From assembly GCA_023525975.1 (NCBI GenBank), contig CM042023.1, positions 19,269,501 to 19,333,500 of the forward strand: a stretch of DNA of 64,000 nt, given 5' to 3'. The notes below the pieces were generated by a model. The model was not told the origin of the DNA. It was given only the letters and a program-made list of their open reading frames with translations, and did no database searches. The stretch's first letter is position 1. Every line of letters starts with the position of its first letter. The position numbers and the translations under genes are program-made. This DNA comes from Smallanthus sonchifolius. Taxonomy: Eukaryota > Streptophyta > Magnoliopsida > Asterales > Asteraceae. This document shows positions 41,696-52,429 of this stretch, piece after piece.

Positions 41696-41961
41696 AAACA
41701 AAATCATTCTATTCTTTGAAGGAATGAAAAAAAAAACACCCATACCCCAAATAATAAAAATTATTAAAAGTGAAAGAATCACATTCCTTATGTAATGGTT
41801 CATTCTATTCCTATGTGACTACCAAACATGTTTTTTTTCATTACATCGCAATGACTCATTCCATTCCACCAGTAATTCATGCATACCAAAACTACCTAAG
41901 TTTGTATGGTCAATTGAAATAGTTTTAAGATAATTTACGATATTAAACTATAAAAAATAAG

Positions 41962-42550
41962 GGCAAATACTATAAAAAAACCAATTTACTTTCTGTTTTT
42001 TTATAAAAATGTCTCAACAATTTTTTGCATATAAAAACCAACATACTCTCTATTTTTCCTCACCAAAGTCACTTAACAAATTTTCACACATAAAAAACCA
42101 ACATAATTTCTTGTTTTTCTCACAAAAGTCATTCAACAACTATTTACCCTATCCAATGAATGGATAGAAGCAAGGCAAATGAAATCTACAGACAGAAGCA
42201 AGAGAAAAGCAAGCGATTTGATTGCAAAACGATTTAATTGTTTGTGTTTTCACATATTTTATATGTATTTTTATAAAATAGATTTAATTTAATTACAAAT
42301 CATCTTTTTATATAATGAATTTGTTGGTCTATTTCCTCTGCATTGCTTTTGCCGATTCATTTGCTAGAGTAAATAGTTGTCGATGGATTTTTGTGAAAAA
42401 AACAGAAAGTATGTTGGTTTTTATGTGTAAAAACTAGTTGATGACTTTTGTGAGAAAAAAAGAGAGATTGTTGATTTTTTATATGTAAAAAATTATTGAC
42501 AGAATTTTGTGAAAAAACCATTAAGTATATTGATTTTTTATGATATTTAC

Positions 42551-42552
<2 letters not shown>
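41962..42552. mobile_element. Long-TIR foldback MITE, ~590 bp
   Basis: Arms of about 180 bp (41962-42147 and 42373-42552) are inverted. Each arm contains about three diverged copies of ATAAAAACCAACATAC...TCTGTTTTT...CACAAAAGTCA. Ends GGCAAATACTATAAAAA and its mirror. No clean target duplication, so MULE-type is inferred only from the long arms. Confidence 0.7.

Positions 42553-42554
<2 letters not shown>

Positions 42555-42584
<30 letters not shown>
42555..42584. repeat. (AT)n microsatellite
   Basis: About 15 AT dinucleotides directly after the foldback MITE. Confidence 0.95.
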
Positions 42585-42588
<4 letters not shown>

Positions 42589-42815
42589 AGAGATAAGTTT
42601 TATATATTATCAAAAGAATTCAGTAAAGTAGTCGAACTTATTTTTGCATGTTGAAAAAGACATTCTTATCGTAAAAGAGCACTACTCATTTATTGATAGT
42701 ATTAATATTGCACATTGACTCATCAGTTACTTGCAATAAATCCTCTGCCCCCCAAAAAAAATTATCACAAAAACTAACTTAGAGCATTTTTTTTATACTA
42801 CAAAAACTAACTTAG

Positions 42816-43034
42816 TGTTATGAATGTCATCTTAATTATGACTCTCCACATTTATATTTGCAATCATGGTGACTCTTCATAGGATTAACTCTCATCTTAC
42901 ATTTAGTTTGAATTTATGTAGTAGCCTATATAAAGAGGCATTTGGATTCTTTCAAGGGTGTCAAAAAGAGAAAAGCTTCCCCCATCATATCTTCATTCTC
43001 TCTATATTGCTCATATATAATATAGTTTACAACA
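42816..43034 (+). repeat. Copia 5' LTR with TATA box
   Basis: TGTTATGAATG...TTTACAACA. TATATAAA at 42927-42934 is the probable core promoter. GTTATCAGCACGACGC just after the LTR is the likely primer site; it resembles an internal tRNA-iMet fragment type used by many copia elements. Confidence 0.95.
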
Positions 43035-43345
43035 CGTTATCAGCACGACGCTCGTGAAGAAGTACCATTATATTATCATACGGTAAGTTTGCTTATTTTT
43101 GTTTATCTCTTACTTACAATCCATACTATAATTCATATAGTTTTGGATTACAAGGAGATATACATTATTGTTTATATAATTATGAATTACTCATTCTTTA
43201 TAAATTAAAATTTAACTTTCTTAAACTAAATATTTATCTATTTTACTTTCAAATAAAATAAAAAAAGAGGGGTATTCATTAATCTCTAATTTTTTTTTGA
43301 CATGTTTAACTAACATACATTAATCAATATTTTTTTTAGTTCATC

Positions 43346-44428
43346 ATGTCCAATATTGCAAAGCTTGAGTTTTTAGCCTTGGACATTACCGGGAAGAACT
43401 ATTTATCATGGGTGTTAGATGCGGAAATACATTTGAATGCCAATAATCTTGGTGACACAATTAAAGAAGGAAATGAAACAACCACCCAAGACAAAGCAAA
43501 AGCAATGATTTTCCTTCGTCATCATATTCACGATGACTTAAAAAATGAGTACCTCACGGTCAAGGATCCACTTGTATTGTGGACAAATTTAAAGGAAAGA
43601 TTTGACCATCAGAAAACGGTAATATTACCACGTGCCCGTTACGAATGGATCCACTTAAGGTTACAAGATTTTAAATCAATAAGCGAGTATAACTCTGCTA
43701 TGTTTAGAATTACCTCACAATTGATTTTGTGTGGAGAAAATATTACTGATACAGAGATGTTGGAAAAAACATTCTCCACCTTTCACGCATCAAATATGCT
43801 ATTGCAACAACAATACCGTGAAAGGGGTTTTACTAAATATTGTGATCTTATTTCATGTTTACTTGTGGCCGAACAAAATAACGAGCTCTTGATGAAAAAT
43901 CATGAGACTCGTCCGGTTGGCACAACCCTATTCCCAGAAGTGAATGTGGCATCATATAATGACCAAAGTGGTCGTGGTCGTAGTCGTGAGCGTGGCCGTG
44001 GTCGTGGCCGTGATCGTGGTCGTGGTCGTGGATATAATCGAGGGAATTATCATGGTGTTCAATTTAAAAACACAAAATTCCACCAAAAGGGGCAAGAAAA
44101 TGCAAAGAAATTTAATAATGAAAGTGGTAAGAATAAAAGTATAAACACATCAAATGCATGTCACCGTTGTGGAAGTAATAATCATTGGGCGCGTACTTGT
44201 CGTACGCCCAAACATTTGGTGGAACTCTACCAACAATCTCTCAAAAACAAAGGAAAAGCAATAGAAACGAATTTTGCATATGGAAACGATGATGTTCCCA
44301 GTGGTTTTCCTAAAGAAACAACTTCTTTTGATGTTGATGACTTTCTCATCGATCCAACTCATTTGGATTCCGGTGATATCATGGCCGATGCACCTCAGTT
44401 GGATGCTTGCAAATTTCCTTACATATAA
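43346..44428 (+). CDS. Copia Gag
   Basis: 360 codons from ATG at 43346 (MSNIAKLEFLALDITGKNYL). Residues ~20-190 are the UBN2-type capsid region (LKERFDHQKTVILPRARYEW). An Arg/Gly repeat (GRGRGRDRGRGRGYNRG) near 210-235 and a complete knuckle CHRCGSNNHWARTC (~273-286) bind RNA. It stops at 44428, and pol starts in another frame after ~135 bp, so Gag and Pol are separate ORFs here, unlike the single ORF usual in copia. Confidence 0.93.
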   Translation: MSNIAKLEFLALDITGKNYLSWVLDAEIHLNANNLGDTIKEGNETTTQDKAKAMIFLRHHIHDDLKNEYLTVKDPLVLWTNLKERFDHQKTVILPRARYEWIHLRLQDFKSISEYNSAMFRITSQLILCGENITDTEMLEKTFSTFHASNMLLQQQYRERGFTKYCDLISCLLVAEQNNELLMKNHETRPVGTTLFPEVNVASYNDQSGRGRSRERGRGRGRDRGRGRGYNRGNYHGVQFKNTKFHQKGQENAKKFNNESGKNKSINTSNACHRCGSNNHWARTCRTPKHLVELYQQSLKNKGKAIETNFAYGNDDVPSGFPKETTSFDVDDFLIDPTHLDSGDIMADAPQLDACKFPYI

Positions 44429-44571
44429 TTGGAATTTTAAGCATTTTCTTAATATCATGATTTGATGTTATGTTTTGTTTTATGCATATGAGATATGTTA
44501 GGAACTTATTATGGTTGAAAGTATTTTAATAAGACATTTTATTTTGCATTTTTTGTTTTGTTTTGAAGTAT
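44429..44571 (+). other. Gag-pol spacer, possible retained intron
   Basis: AT-rich, ending TTTTGTTTTGTTTTGAAG, which resembles a plant 3' splice site just before the pol reading frame. No clear donor identified. Confidence 0.35.
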
Positions 44572-47500
44572 ATGGAGCATTTAAAACATCCGATTAATGG
44601 TGAAGACATATGTCTAATCGATAGTGCAACAACGCATACAATTTTCAAGAAAAGAAATTACTTCTCAAATTTAATTATAAAAGAGGCAAACGTTGGCACT
44701 ATATCCGGTAGTTCAAAATTAATTAAAGGCTTTGGAGAAGCATATGTAGTGTTACCCGGTGGAACACGGTTCAAATTTGATAATGCATTATTTGCCCCAC
44801 TGTCTCAAAGAAATTTGATAAGTTTTAAAGATATCCGTTTAAATGGATATCATATTGAGACAACATGTGAAGGACATGATGAATATCTTCAAATAACAAC
44901 TATGATTTCGGGGGAAAAACATGTCCTAGAAAAATTACCCGCATTTGCATCTGGTTTGTATTGTACTAAAATTATTGAAATTGAATCAAATATGGCCATA
45001 AACCAGAAGTTTATGGACCGGGAAAACTTTATTATTTGGCATGACCGGTTAGGCCACCCCGGATCAATAATGATGCGAAAAATTATAGAAAATTCATGTG
45101 GGCACTCTTTGAAGAACCAGAAGATTCTTCAGTCTAAGGACATTACATGTGTTGCATGCTCACAAGGAAAATTAATCGCTCGCCCATCACCGGCTAAGGT
45201 GGGGACTGAATCTCTAAGTTTCTTGGAAAGAATACATGGGGATATATGTGGGCCTATACATCCTTCTAGTGGACCATTTAGATATTTTATGGTGCTAATC
45301 GATGCATCAACTAGATGGTCCCATGTATGCTTATTATCAAGTCGCAATATGGCATTTGCACGACTACTTGCTCAACTAATAAGGTTAAGAGCACACTTTC
45401 CTGATTACCCGATCAAGAAAATTCGGTTAGACAATGCTGGTGAATTTACATCCCAAACTTTTAATGATTATTGCATGTCTATTGGGATAACTATAGAGCA
45501 TCCTGTAGCTCATGTACATACACAAAATGGGCTTGCTGAATCACTTATCAAGCGACTTCAAATGGTTGCAAGACCAATGATTATGAAATCAAAACTACCG
45601 GTTACTGCATGGGGGCATGCAATTTTACATGCAGCAACATTAATTCGTATCAGGCCAACGAGTTATCATACTTCCTCCCCATTAAAGTTGGTTTTAGGTC
45701 AAGAACCAAATATTTCTCATTTACGAATTTTTGGTTGTGCCGTATATGTTCCAATAGCTCCACCCCAACGTACAAAGATGGGACCTCAAAGAAGGTTAGG
45801 AATATATGTTGGGTATGAATCACCGTCTATTATAAAGTATTTAGAACCAACAACAGGAGATTTGTTTACGGCTCGTTTTGTTGATTGTCATTTTAATGAA
45901 TCAACATTCCCAACTTTAGGGGGAGATGAAAAGCAGCTAAATGGTGATATATGTTGGAATGAATTATCTTTAACTCATATGGATCCTCGAACTAAAGAGT
46001 GTGAACTTGAAGTTCAAAGAATCATACATTTACAAAGATTAGCAAATCAATTACCAGACGTATTTGCCGATCCAAAAAGAGTGACTAAGTCACATATACC
46101 AGCTGCTAATGCTCCACTAAAAATTAGTGTCCCACAAGGACAATCACAAATTGGTAATGAGTCTAATGCACGCCTAAAGCGTGGCAGACCAGTTGGTTCC
46201 AAAGACAAAAATCCTCGAAAGAAAAGGGGAGCAAATAATGAACATAACCAACTCGAGGTAATGCCAGAAAAAGAGTCTCCCGAAGAGACACTAGACATGA
46301 TGGTTCAAAACGAACATAAGGTACCTGAAAACGAAGAGATCTCAATAAACTACATCATGTCTAGGAAGGTATGGAACCGAAATCAAATCGACGTCGATGA
46401 TACATTTTCATATAATGTAGCGCTAGAAATCATGGAAAATAATGAGGATCATGAACCAATATCTGTTGAAGAATGCAAACAAAGACATGATTGGCTAAAA
46501 TGGAAGGACGCAATTGAAGCGGAATTAAATTCCCTCACGAAACGTGAAGTTTTTGGACCCGTAGTTCATACACCTGAAGGTGTAAAGCCCATCGGATATA
46601 AATGGGTCTTTGTGCGAAAACGTAATGAAAAAAATAAGATTATACGTTACAAGGCACGATTGGTAGCACAAGGATTTTCGCAAAGACCGGGAATCGATTA
46701 TGAAGAAACGTATTCTCCAGTGATGGATTCAACAACTTTCCGTTATCTTATTAGTCTGGTAATACAGGAAGGGCTTGATATGCGTCTAATGGATGTTGTT
46801 ACTGCATACCTATATGGCTCACTTGATACCGAGATTTACATGAAACTACCTGCAGGATTCAAATTACCAGAATCATGTAAATCAAGTTCTCGAGAACATC
46901 TTGCAGTTAAATTAAACAAATCATTATATGGGCTAAAACAATCTGGGCGTATGTGGTACAATCGCCTTAGTGAGTATTTGTTGAAAGAAGGTTACAAAAA
47001 TGATTCTATTTGTCCATGCATTTTTATTAAAAGATCAGAATCAGATTTTGTTATAATCGCTGTGTACGTAGATGATTTAAATATAATTGGTACTCCTAGG
47101 GAGCTCCATAAAGCAATTGAATACTTGAAAAAGGAATTTGAAATGAAAGATCTTGGAAAGACAAAATTTTGTCTCGGATTACAAATTGAACATCTTAAAG
47201 ATGGGATACTTGTGTATCAAGAAACCTATATAGAAAAACTACTCAAAAGGTTTTATATGGATAAATCACATTCATTGAGCACTCCAATGGTTGTTAGGTC
47301 ACTCGATGTTGAAAAGGATCCCTTTCGACCACCTGGAGAGGAAGAAGAAATTCTTGGCCCGGAAGTACCATATCTAAGTGCAATTGGTGCCTTAATGTTC
47401 CTTGCTAGCCATACACGGCCAGATATATCATTTGCACTAAATTTGTTGGCGAGGTACAGTTCATGTCCAACAAGGAGGCACTGGAACGGTGTGAAACAAA

Positions 47501-48066
47501 TATTTCGGTACCTTCAAGGTACAAAAGATATGGGCTTATATTTTACTAATCAATCGAAAACAAGTTTGGTTGGCTTTGCAGATGCAGGTTATATGTCTGA
47601 TCCTCATAATGGTCGATCTCAAACTGGATATTTATTCACACATGGAGGAACAGCAATTTCATGGCGTTCAGTGAAACAAACAATCACAGCCACTTCATCT
47701 AACCATGCAGAAATATTAGCAATACATGAAGCAAGTAGAGAATGTGTTTGGTTGAGGAATGTAATACAACATATTAATGGCTCTTGTGGCATTTCTTCGG
47801 AGAATAAGGAACCAACAATAATACATGAAGATAACGCAGCATGCATTACACAACTTAAGGAAGGATACATCAAAGGAGACCGAACCAAACACATTTTACC
47901 AAAGTTTTTTTTTACACATGATTTACAAAAGAATGGTGATATTGTAGTCCAACAGATTCGCTCTTGTGAAAATTTGGCAGACTTGTTTACCAAATCACTT
48001 CCAACATCAACATTCAAGAAATTGGTTCACGGGATCGGGATGCGTCAAATCAAGGAGCTTAACTAA
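44563..48066 (+). CDS. Copia Pol polyprotein
   Basis: 1167 codons; the Met at residue 4 (44572) is the better ATG context. Protease DSATTHT (residues 20-26). Pre-integrase HHCC region around 158-205 (WHDRLGHPGS ... CVACSQGK). Integrase catalytic D227, D290 and E326 (D,D35E). Reverse transcriptase ~640-890 with YGLKQSGRMWYNRL and the active-site YVDD at 835-838. RNase H ~1000-1130 with ADAGYMSD and HEDNAACI. C-terminus LADLFTKSLP. No stop or frameshift. All catalytic residues seen are present. Confidence 0.96.
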   Translation: MKYMEHLKHPINGEDICLIDSATTHTIFKKRNYFSNLIIKEANVGTISGSSKLIKGFGEAYVVLPGGTRFKFDNALFAPLSQRNLISFKDIRLNGYHIETTCEGHDEYLQITTMISGEKHVLEKLPAFASGLYCTKIIEIESNMAINQKFMDRENFIIWHDRLGHPGSIMMRKIIENSCGHSLKNQKILQSKDITCVACSQGKLIARPSPAKVGTESLSFLERIHGDICGPIHPSSGPFRYFMVLIDASTRWSHVCLLSSRNMAFARLLAQLIRLRAHFPDYPIKKIRLDNAGEFTSQTFNDYCMSIGITIEHPVAHVHTQNGLAESLIKRLQMVARPMIMKSKLPVTAWGHAILHAATLIRIRPTSYHTSSPLKLVLGQEPNISHLRIFGCAVYVPIAPPQRTKMGPQRRLGIYVGYESPSIIKYLEPTTGDLFTARFVDCHFNESTFPTLGGDEKQLNGDICWNELSLTHMDPRTKECELEVQRIIHLQRLANQLPDVFADPKRVTKSHIPAANAPLKISVPQGQSQIGNESNARLKRGRPVGSKDKNPRKKRGANNEHNQLEVMPEKESPEETLDMMVQNEHKVPENEEISINYIMSRKVWNRNQIDVDDTFSYNVALEIMENNEDHEPISVEECKQRHDWLKWKDAIEAELNSLTKREVFGPVVHTPEGVKPIGYKWVFVRKRNEKNKIIRYKARLVAQGFSQRPGIDYEETYSPVMDSTTFRYLISLVIQEGLDMRLMDVVTAYLYGSLDTEIYMKLPAGFKLPESCKSSSREHLAVKLNKSLYGLKQSGRMWYNRLSEYLLKEGYKNDSICPCIFIKRSESDFVIIAVYVDDLNIIGTPRELHKAIEYLKKEFEMKDLGKTKFCLGLQIEHLKDGILVYQETYIEKLLKRFYMDKSHSLSTPMVVRSLDVEKDPFRPPGEEEEILGPEVPYLSAIGALMFLASHTRPDISFALNLLARYSSCPTRRHWNGVKQIFRYLQGTKDMGLYFTNQSKTSLVGFADAGYMSDPHNGRSQTGYLFTHGGTAISWRSVKQTITATSSNHAEILAIHEASRECVWLRNVIQHINGSCGISSENKEPTIIHEDNAACITQLKEGYIKGDRTKHILPKFFFTHDLQKNGDIVVQQIRSCENLADLFTKSLPTSTFKKLVHGIGMRQIKELN

Positions 48067-48223
48067 TAAGCATCAGGGGGAGAAATACACAAGTTGCACT
48101 CTTTTTCCCTTAGCTATGGTTTTATCCCACTGGGTTTTCCTAGCAAGGTTTTTAATGAGGCAACATCACCAAGTGTGTATTAAAATAAAATAGTATTTTA
48201 TTATGTGGATAGTCAAGGGGGAG
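48067..48223 (+). other. Copia 3' untranslated region and polypurine tract
   Basis: Ends GTCAAGGGGGAG at 48212-48223 immediately before the LTR. A first purine run (GGGGGAGAAA, near 48075) follows the pol stop. Confidence 0.8.
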
Positions 48224-48442
48224 TGTTATGAATGTCATCTTAATTATGACTCTCCACATTTATATTTGCAATCATGGTGACTCTTCATAGGATTAACTCT
48301 CATCTTACATTTAGTTTGAATTTATGTAGTAGCCTATATAAAGAGGCATTTGGATTCTTTCAAGGGTGTCAAAAAGAGAAAAGCTTCCCCCATCATATCT
48401 TCATTCTCTCTATATTGCTCATATATAATATAGTTTACAACA
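48224..48442 (+). repeat. Copia 3' LTR
   Basis: Identical by eye to the 5' LTR. Confidence 0.97.
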
Positions 48443-48502
48443 CTTAGAGCATTTTTTTTATACTATAAGTGATCCCTCAAGTGAAAATAATTATTTGGTT
48501 AA

Positions 48503-49728
48503 GGGTGGAGGGGATTTACCCATTTACTCATTAAAACTGTTCAATAAAATTCTGTCACCTCAAAACTACTCATTTTACTCAGATTTAATTGGAAACACGC
48601 TACTCATTTTACTCATTTACTCACCAACATTTAAAAAAAAATAAACATTTAAATAAAAAAACATACTCTTTTATTAATTAAAAATACATAAGATAACTAA
48701 AAATAACAAAATACAAAAAAAGTTACAAATTAAAAAAAAAACCCGATAAATTAAATATAATCGTCTTCCGAATCGTTGCTGGCCAACTCCGGTAGTGTAA
48801 CAAAATGTTCAACAAGATCATATCGTAGTCTAAAGTGTGTCTCTTGATCCCGCAACTCATTAATTACACCATCGTTTACTACTTCATTAGTTGGAGGGTC
48901 CATCAAATAGTTGGGTGAGATTGCATTTCCGTCATGCTTTAAAATCATATTGTGTAATATGATACATGCATAAACCACATTTTGTATTTTTTGACGTTTA
49001 CATGACCGTTGCGGACGATTAATTATATTTTGTGAAACCAACAAAACCTTGATATCCTTCGTAAAACCAACAAAACCTTAAATCCATACTTATATCCCTG
49101 ACAATGTTTAAAAACAAATCTTTCGGTAAGCGAAATCTCCCTCTAAACGTATCTGCGTCGTACTTGGGGCGTTCGACAAAGTAATCCTTCAACAGAACTG
49201 TGTTAACAACATCACGATCACGGTGTACAAATTTTTTCTTTGATTTTGCCGTATCCTCAAGCTCGCTAGCCGCAGCGGCAACTTTGGACAAAAACTCAAT
49301 GCCACTTGATTTGGAAGTGTCGGAAAGAAAATCATCAAAACCACTAGAATCGGATAATCCGGAAGGCAAACCAAGAATGCGAGAATCAGATGAAGACATT
49401 TTGTTAAAAAAATTGGAGTTTTACAAAGATATATGGGTGGAAAAGAGTTATTTGTTTTAAAGAGGAAAGTGAGATATATATATGAGAGATATATAAATAA
49501 TTAATAACTTTTTTAAAAAGCACCCAACCCCCCCCACCCCCACCACCAACGGCTCTCTCCCCAATTCCAACACCCAACGGCTCTCTCATTTTCCGAGTAA
49601 AATTACTCGTTCAAACAACCCGCCTCCACCTACTCGGCCAACTCAATTTAAAGGGGGCGGTGTACCCCTCCTTACTCAGCCAACTCTGATGAACTCGATC
49701 TCATCCAGGTATTACACCCCTTTCACCC
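48503..49728 (-). mobile_element. Internally deleted PIF/Harbinger element, TAA TSD
   Basis: Ends GGGTGGAGGGGATTTACC (48503) and the complement of GGTATTACACCCCTTTCACCC (ending 49728) are imperfect inverted repeats. TAA flanks both sides (48500-48502, 49729-49731). It carries two transposase remnants on minus. Confidence 0.8.
48751..49399 (-). pseudogene. PIF/Harbinger transposase, catalytic middle deleted
   Basis: The N-terminal part (49399-49019) has an acidic Ser-rich start, then HRDRDVVNTVLLKDYFVERP and FRGRFRLPKDLFLNIVRDI, the helical region of HARBI1-like nucleases. The C-terminal part (49044-48751) has QKIQNVVYACIILHNMIL, typical of the end of the DDE domain. The two ORFs overlap at 49019-49044 in different frames, with ~200 codons of the catalytic region missing between the conserved blocks. 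Cannot function as a nuclease. Confidence 0.8.
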
Positions 49729-49731
49729 TAA

Positions 49732-49885
49732 GAGGGCGGTGTATCACTCAAGTGAAAATAATCACACCAAATCATTCAATGTCACCTCACCACCCACTCC
49801 CTTATCTCTTGTTTGATCTCACATGATTTTTTTCACACCAATTATCACACCACAAGGGGGTGGTGTATCACTCAAGTGATGCTAC
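49732..49885. repeat. Direct repeats of GGTGTATCACTCAAGTGA
   Basis: The phrase GG(C/T)GGTGTATCACTCAAGTGA occurs near 49735 and 49860 in the same orientation; CCCTCAAGTGAAAATAATT near 48475 is related. Probably overlapping MITE remnants. Confidence 0.5.
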
Positions 49886-49944
49886 CACATTGGTGCCATC
49901 TAAGATCATGAGAGAGAATGATGGGGGTATTACCCTTGCTCTTA

Positions 49945-50547
49945 GGCCATCCGTAGTGGAGCCCGTGAAAGGGGGCGTGAATGCCATATCACCTTTTCAA
50001 GCCCAGGAACACCGCCCCCTAGGCGTGAAAGGGGCAAAAAGGGGTGGGGCGTGAGGCAATTCATGATGGAGAGGGGCTTCTCACAATTCCTACATCCAAT
50101 CAAAACATGCCATCTAATAATTTCTTATTCTTTTCTTTTTAATTAAATATTTTATTTAAGATTTAATTTATTTTTTTTCTAAATAACTCATGCTCGGTAA
50201 CTATTAAAAAAAATGAAATACACGGGCTTGTTTATTTTATTTTTCTGAACATTCATGTATAAATTTTAACGAAAACATAGTTGTTTTCAAAAAAAATTAT
50301 TTTTCGTTACGTAATGGTTTTTTAATGAGAAGTAGTTTTTTTATTTATTTAAGAATGTATTTTTTTATTTTATAATTTAGTTTTTTATATATTAAAAATA
50401 AAAAATTAGTTAATTATTAAAAAATAAATACGGGACGTGAAACCACTACGCACTTTAGTGATTCTGGGCAGTGAAAGCCCCTGTGCTGATTTGGCGCTGA
50501 TGTGGTGGGGCGTGAAAGAGGGGGCCGTAAAACCACTACGGATGGCC
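49945..50547. mobile_element. Tourist-like MITE, 603 bp, TTA TSD
   Basis: GGCCATCCGTAGTGG at 49945 and its exact complement ending at 50547, with TTA on both sides (49942-49944, 50548-50550). Inner terminal motifs GGGGCGTGAAAG recur in both halves. Non-coding. Confidence 0.92.
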
Positions 50548-50871
50548 TTAGTAGCAAAAGGGGGCATTTGCCCCAATATACAATATACATGTGTTGTATG
50601 ATGTTTCATTCTTAAAAGGTTATGAATTATGTCATAAACAAGTGATATAGATTTAAAATGTGTGTTTGCCGTTATAAAACCAAAAATAAAACAAAAACTA
50701 ACTTGGTATAAAATTTCATATCAAGTTATTGTTTTAATAAAATATTCAAAATAAAAATCTACTCACTAGGTTGACTTAAAATCCGCCAACAAATGTTTTA
50801 CATGAGAAACACAAATGTTTTACATGAGAAACGAATCAAAGAAAATAAAATCCGCCAACAAATGTTTTTAA
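50548..50871. other. Intergenic, no gene seen
   Basis: A short direct repeat (AACAAATGTTTTACATGAGAAAC, then ACAAATGTTTTACATGAGAAACG) lies near 50788-50833. Confidence 0.6.
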
Positions 50872-51303
50872 CAGGGTTGTTTAAAAACTCGTGCTCAAGG
50901 CTCGTTTGAAATCACTCGTTTATAAATAAGTCGCGTCAAGTAAAAAAGGCTTGATCCGAGCTTGTGCAAAGGTAAACTCGCTCGTTGATATTTAAGTTAA
51001 AGCCATTTGTATATGAACCCGATTCCATTTGTAAAGAAGCCCACATAACTAATATTAATTTTTGAGTTTCTTGCTAGTGTGGCTTGTTTTAATAAAATTG
51101 TTTTGACGTTAAAAAAAAACTAATATTACTTTTTACAAAATAAATGTTAGATATTGATTTTAATTTAAACAAGCTGGTCCAAACTCAAATTTCAGCTAGT
51201 TAAGAATAAACAAGTCGAGCCGAGTTAACTTGTTTAACTTCGAGCTCGAGCTCAAGCCCAAGCCGAAGCTAGCTCGGCTCGGCTCACTCTTTAAGCAACC
51301 CTA
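50872..51303. mobile_element. hAT MITE, 432 bp, 8-bp TSD GTTTTTAA
   Basis: CAGGGTTGTTTAAA (50872) and TTTAAGCAACCCTA (ending 51303) are inverted. GTTTTTAA is duplicated exactly at 50864-50871 and 51304-51311. The body is rich in GCTCG motifs, as at 14105-14302. Confidence 0.9.
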
Positions 51304-51744
51304 GTTTTTAATGCCTATAAAATTTTAAATATTTTTATTTAAAAAAAAAATTATTTTGAAGAAGAGTGTTGCAACTATTTTAAACCACTTGATCATAACA
51401 TTAAGATATGAGGATAAAACATGGAAAAAATAATTAAAATTATTTTCAAACATATAATGTTATTGAAACTACTTTTATTGTTGGATCTTAGAAAAGTATC
51501 ATCCTCTTGCAACTTTCTTAATTTTCTTTTTACGAACTGTTTGTTTTAATCCATTGGTAGGTATTTAATATATAGAGGTGTTGATTTTATTGTTGGTCCA
51601 GTTTTGTCTACCTTGGTTCAGTGATTTTGGATCCACATGTTAGGTATTTAATATATAGAGGTGTTGAAATGACCGTTTTGTCCCTGTGATCCACACTCCG
51701 TACATTAGGTTACTAAAAGCCCAAAACCACCTTAATTACCAAAG
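51304..51744. other. Intergenic with a 27-bp direct repeat
   Basis: TTAGGTATTTAATATATAGAGGTGTTGA-type sequence occurs near 51559 and 51641. No gene seen. Confidence 0.6.
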
Positions 51745-51955
51745 CGGTTTTGTCTTGTTGGTACCCGGTAACTTTCAAATTGAAGGTCACGGTTCGAATC
51801 CGGGTCACAGCAAAAAAGGGGTATGTGGTCAGGTCATGAGTTTTATCCAGTTGGGGGTTCCTCCTGAGATGGGTTGCCCTGGATGTTCTAGGTGTTACCC
51901 CAAGGAAACCCATTATCCCAGAATATCTAGATGTTACTGTTCAGAAAAAAAAACA
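51745..51955 (+). mobile_element. tRNA-derived SINE
   Basis: Box-A-like TTGTTGGTACCCGG, then GGTTCGAATCCGGG, a perfect box B, about 40 bp on. A tRNA-unrelated body follows (GTTGGGGGTTCCTCCTGAGATGG, then GGTGTTACCCCAAGG), ending in an A-run at 51945-51953. No foldable acceptor stem, so it is not a tRNA gene. Target duplication not found. Confidence 0.7.
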
Positions 51956-52421
51956 TATATTGTATAATGGGATGGAATTTGCCGAAACCACATGTCGTTG
52001 TGCCACGATCAATGGTGGATCACGATGAAAGAACCACCCGAAACCTATAGCTCATCCGCATCCACCACTTGTTAAATGGCTTGATGATCATATGAGATGA
52101 CGTGGGTACATGCATGGAGCACGACTGCATACAAAAACCAGGCACGTACTAGGCAGAACCACGAACCGCGTATCCCAAACAACGAGGTGACGTGACACAA
52201 CTGAAAAATACTCGTTTGGAATCTTCGGGAAGTCAAAACTACAATGATAAATGACTTGGGAGAATGAGCATTTGTCTCTTTAAAAGACTATGGCTGTTAT
52301 ACCAAAAAGGAAAAGGTCTCACTACAAGCAAAGGTAAGAGAAAGAGATACCCCTGCATATAGTAAGAAGCTGGCGACAGATCAGCTGATACTTGTCCAAG
52401 TTCAGCTATATAAGGAATGCC
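51956..52421. other. Intergenic, no gene seen
   Basis: Slightly GC-richer than surroundings but without a domain-bearing ORF. Confidence 0.55.
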
Positions 52422-52429
52422 TTGGGCAC

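Larger units (their letters stand above)
30885..41896. mobile_element. PIF/Harbinger-type MITE carrying minisatellite, split by gypsy
   Basis: Outer ends GGGTATGTTTGGTATG (30885) and CATACCAAAACTACC (ending 41896) are imperfect inverted repeats flanked by TAA on both sides (30882-30884, 41897-41899). Inner ends share GGAATGGAATG motifs. Without the 10.1-kb gypsy insertion it would be ~0.9 kb. It encodes no transposase. Confidence 0.8.
42816..48442 (+). mobile_element. Intact-looking Ty1/copia element, 5.6 kb, identical LTRs
   Basis: LTRs 42816-43034 and 48224-48442 are each 219 bp and identical by eye. CTTAG is duplicated exactly at 42811-42815 and 48443-48447. Leader, gag and pol are open, and a purine tract CAAGGGGGAG precedes the 3' LTR. 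Domain order protease-integrase-RT-RNaseH is copia. Identical LTRs mean very recent insertion. Confidence 0.97.

Noticed and set aside
51775..51810. Possible tRNA gene (GGTTCGAATCC)
   Set aside because: Only boxes A and B fit; no acceptor or anticodon stem folds, and the A-tailed body indicates a SINE.
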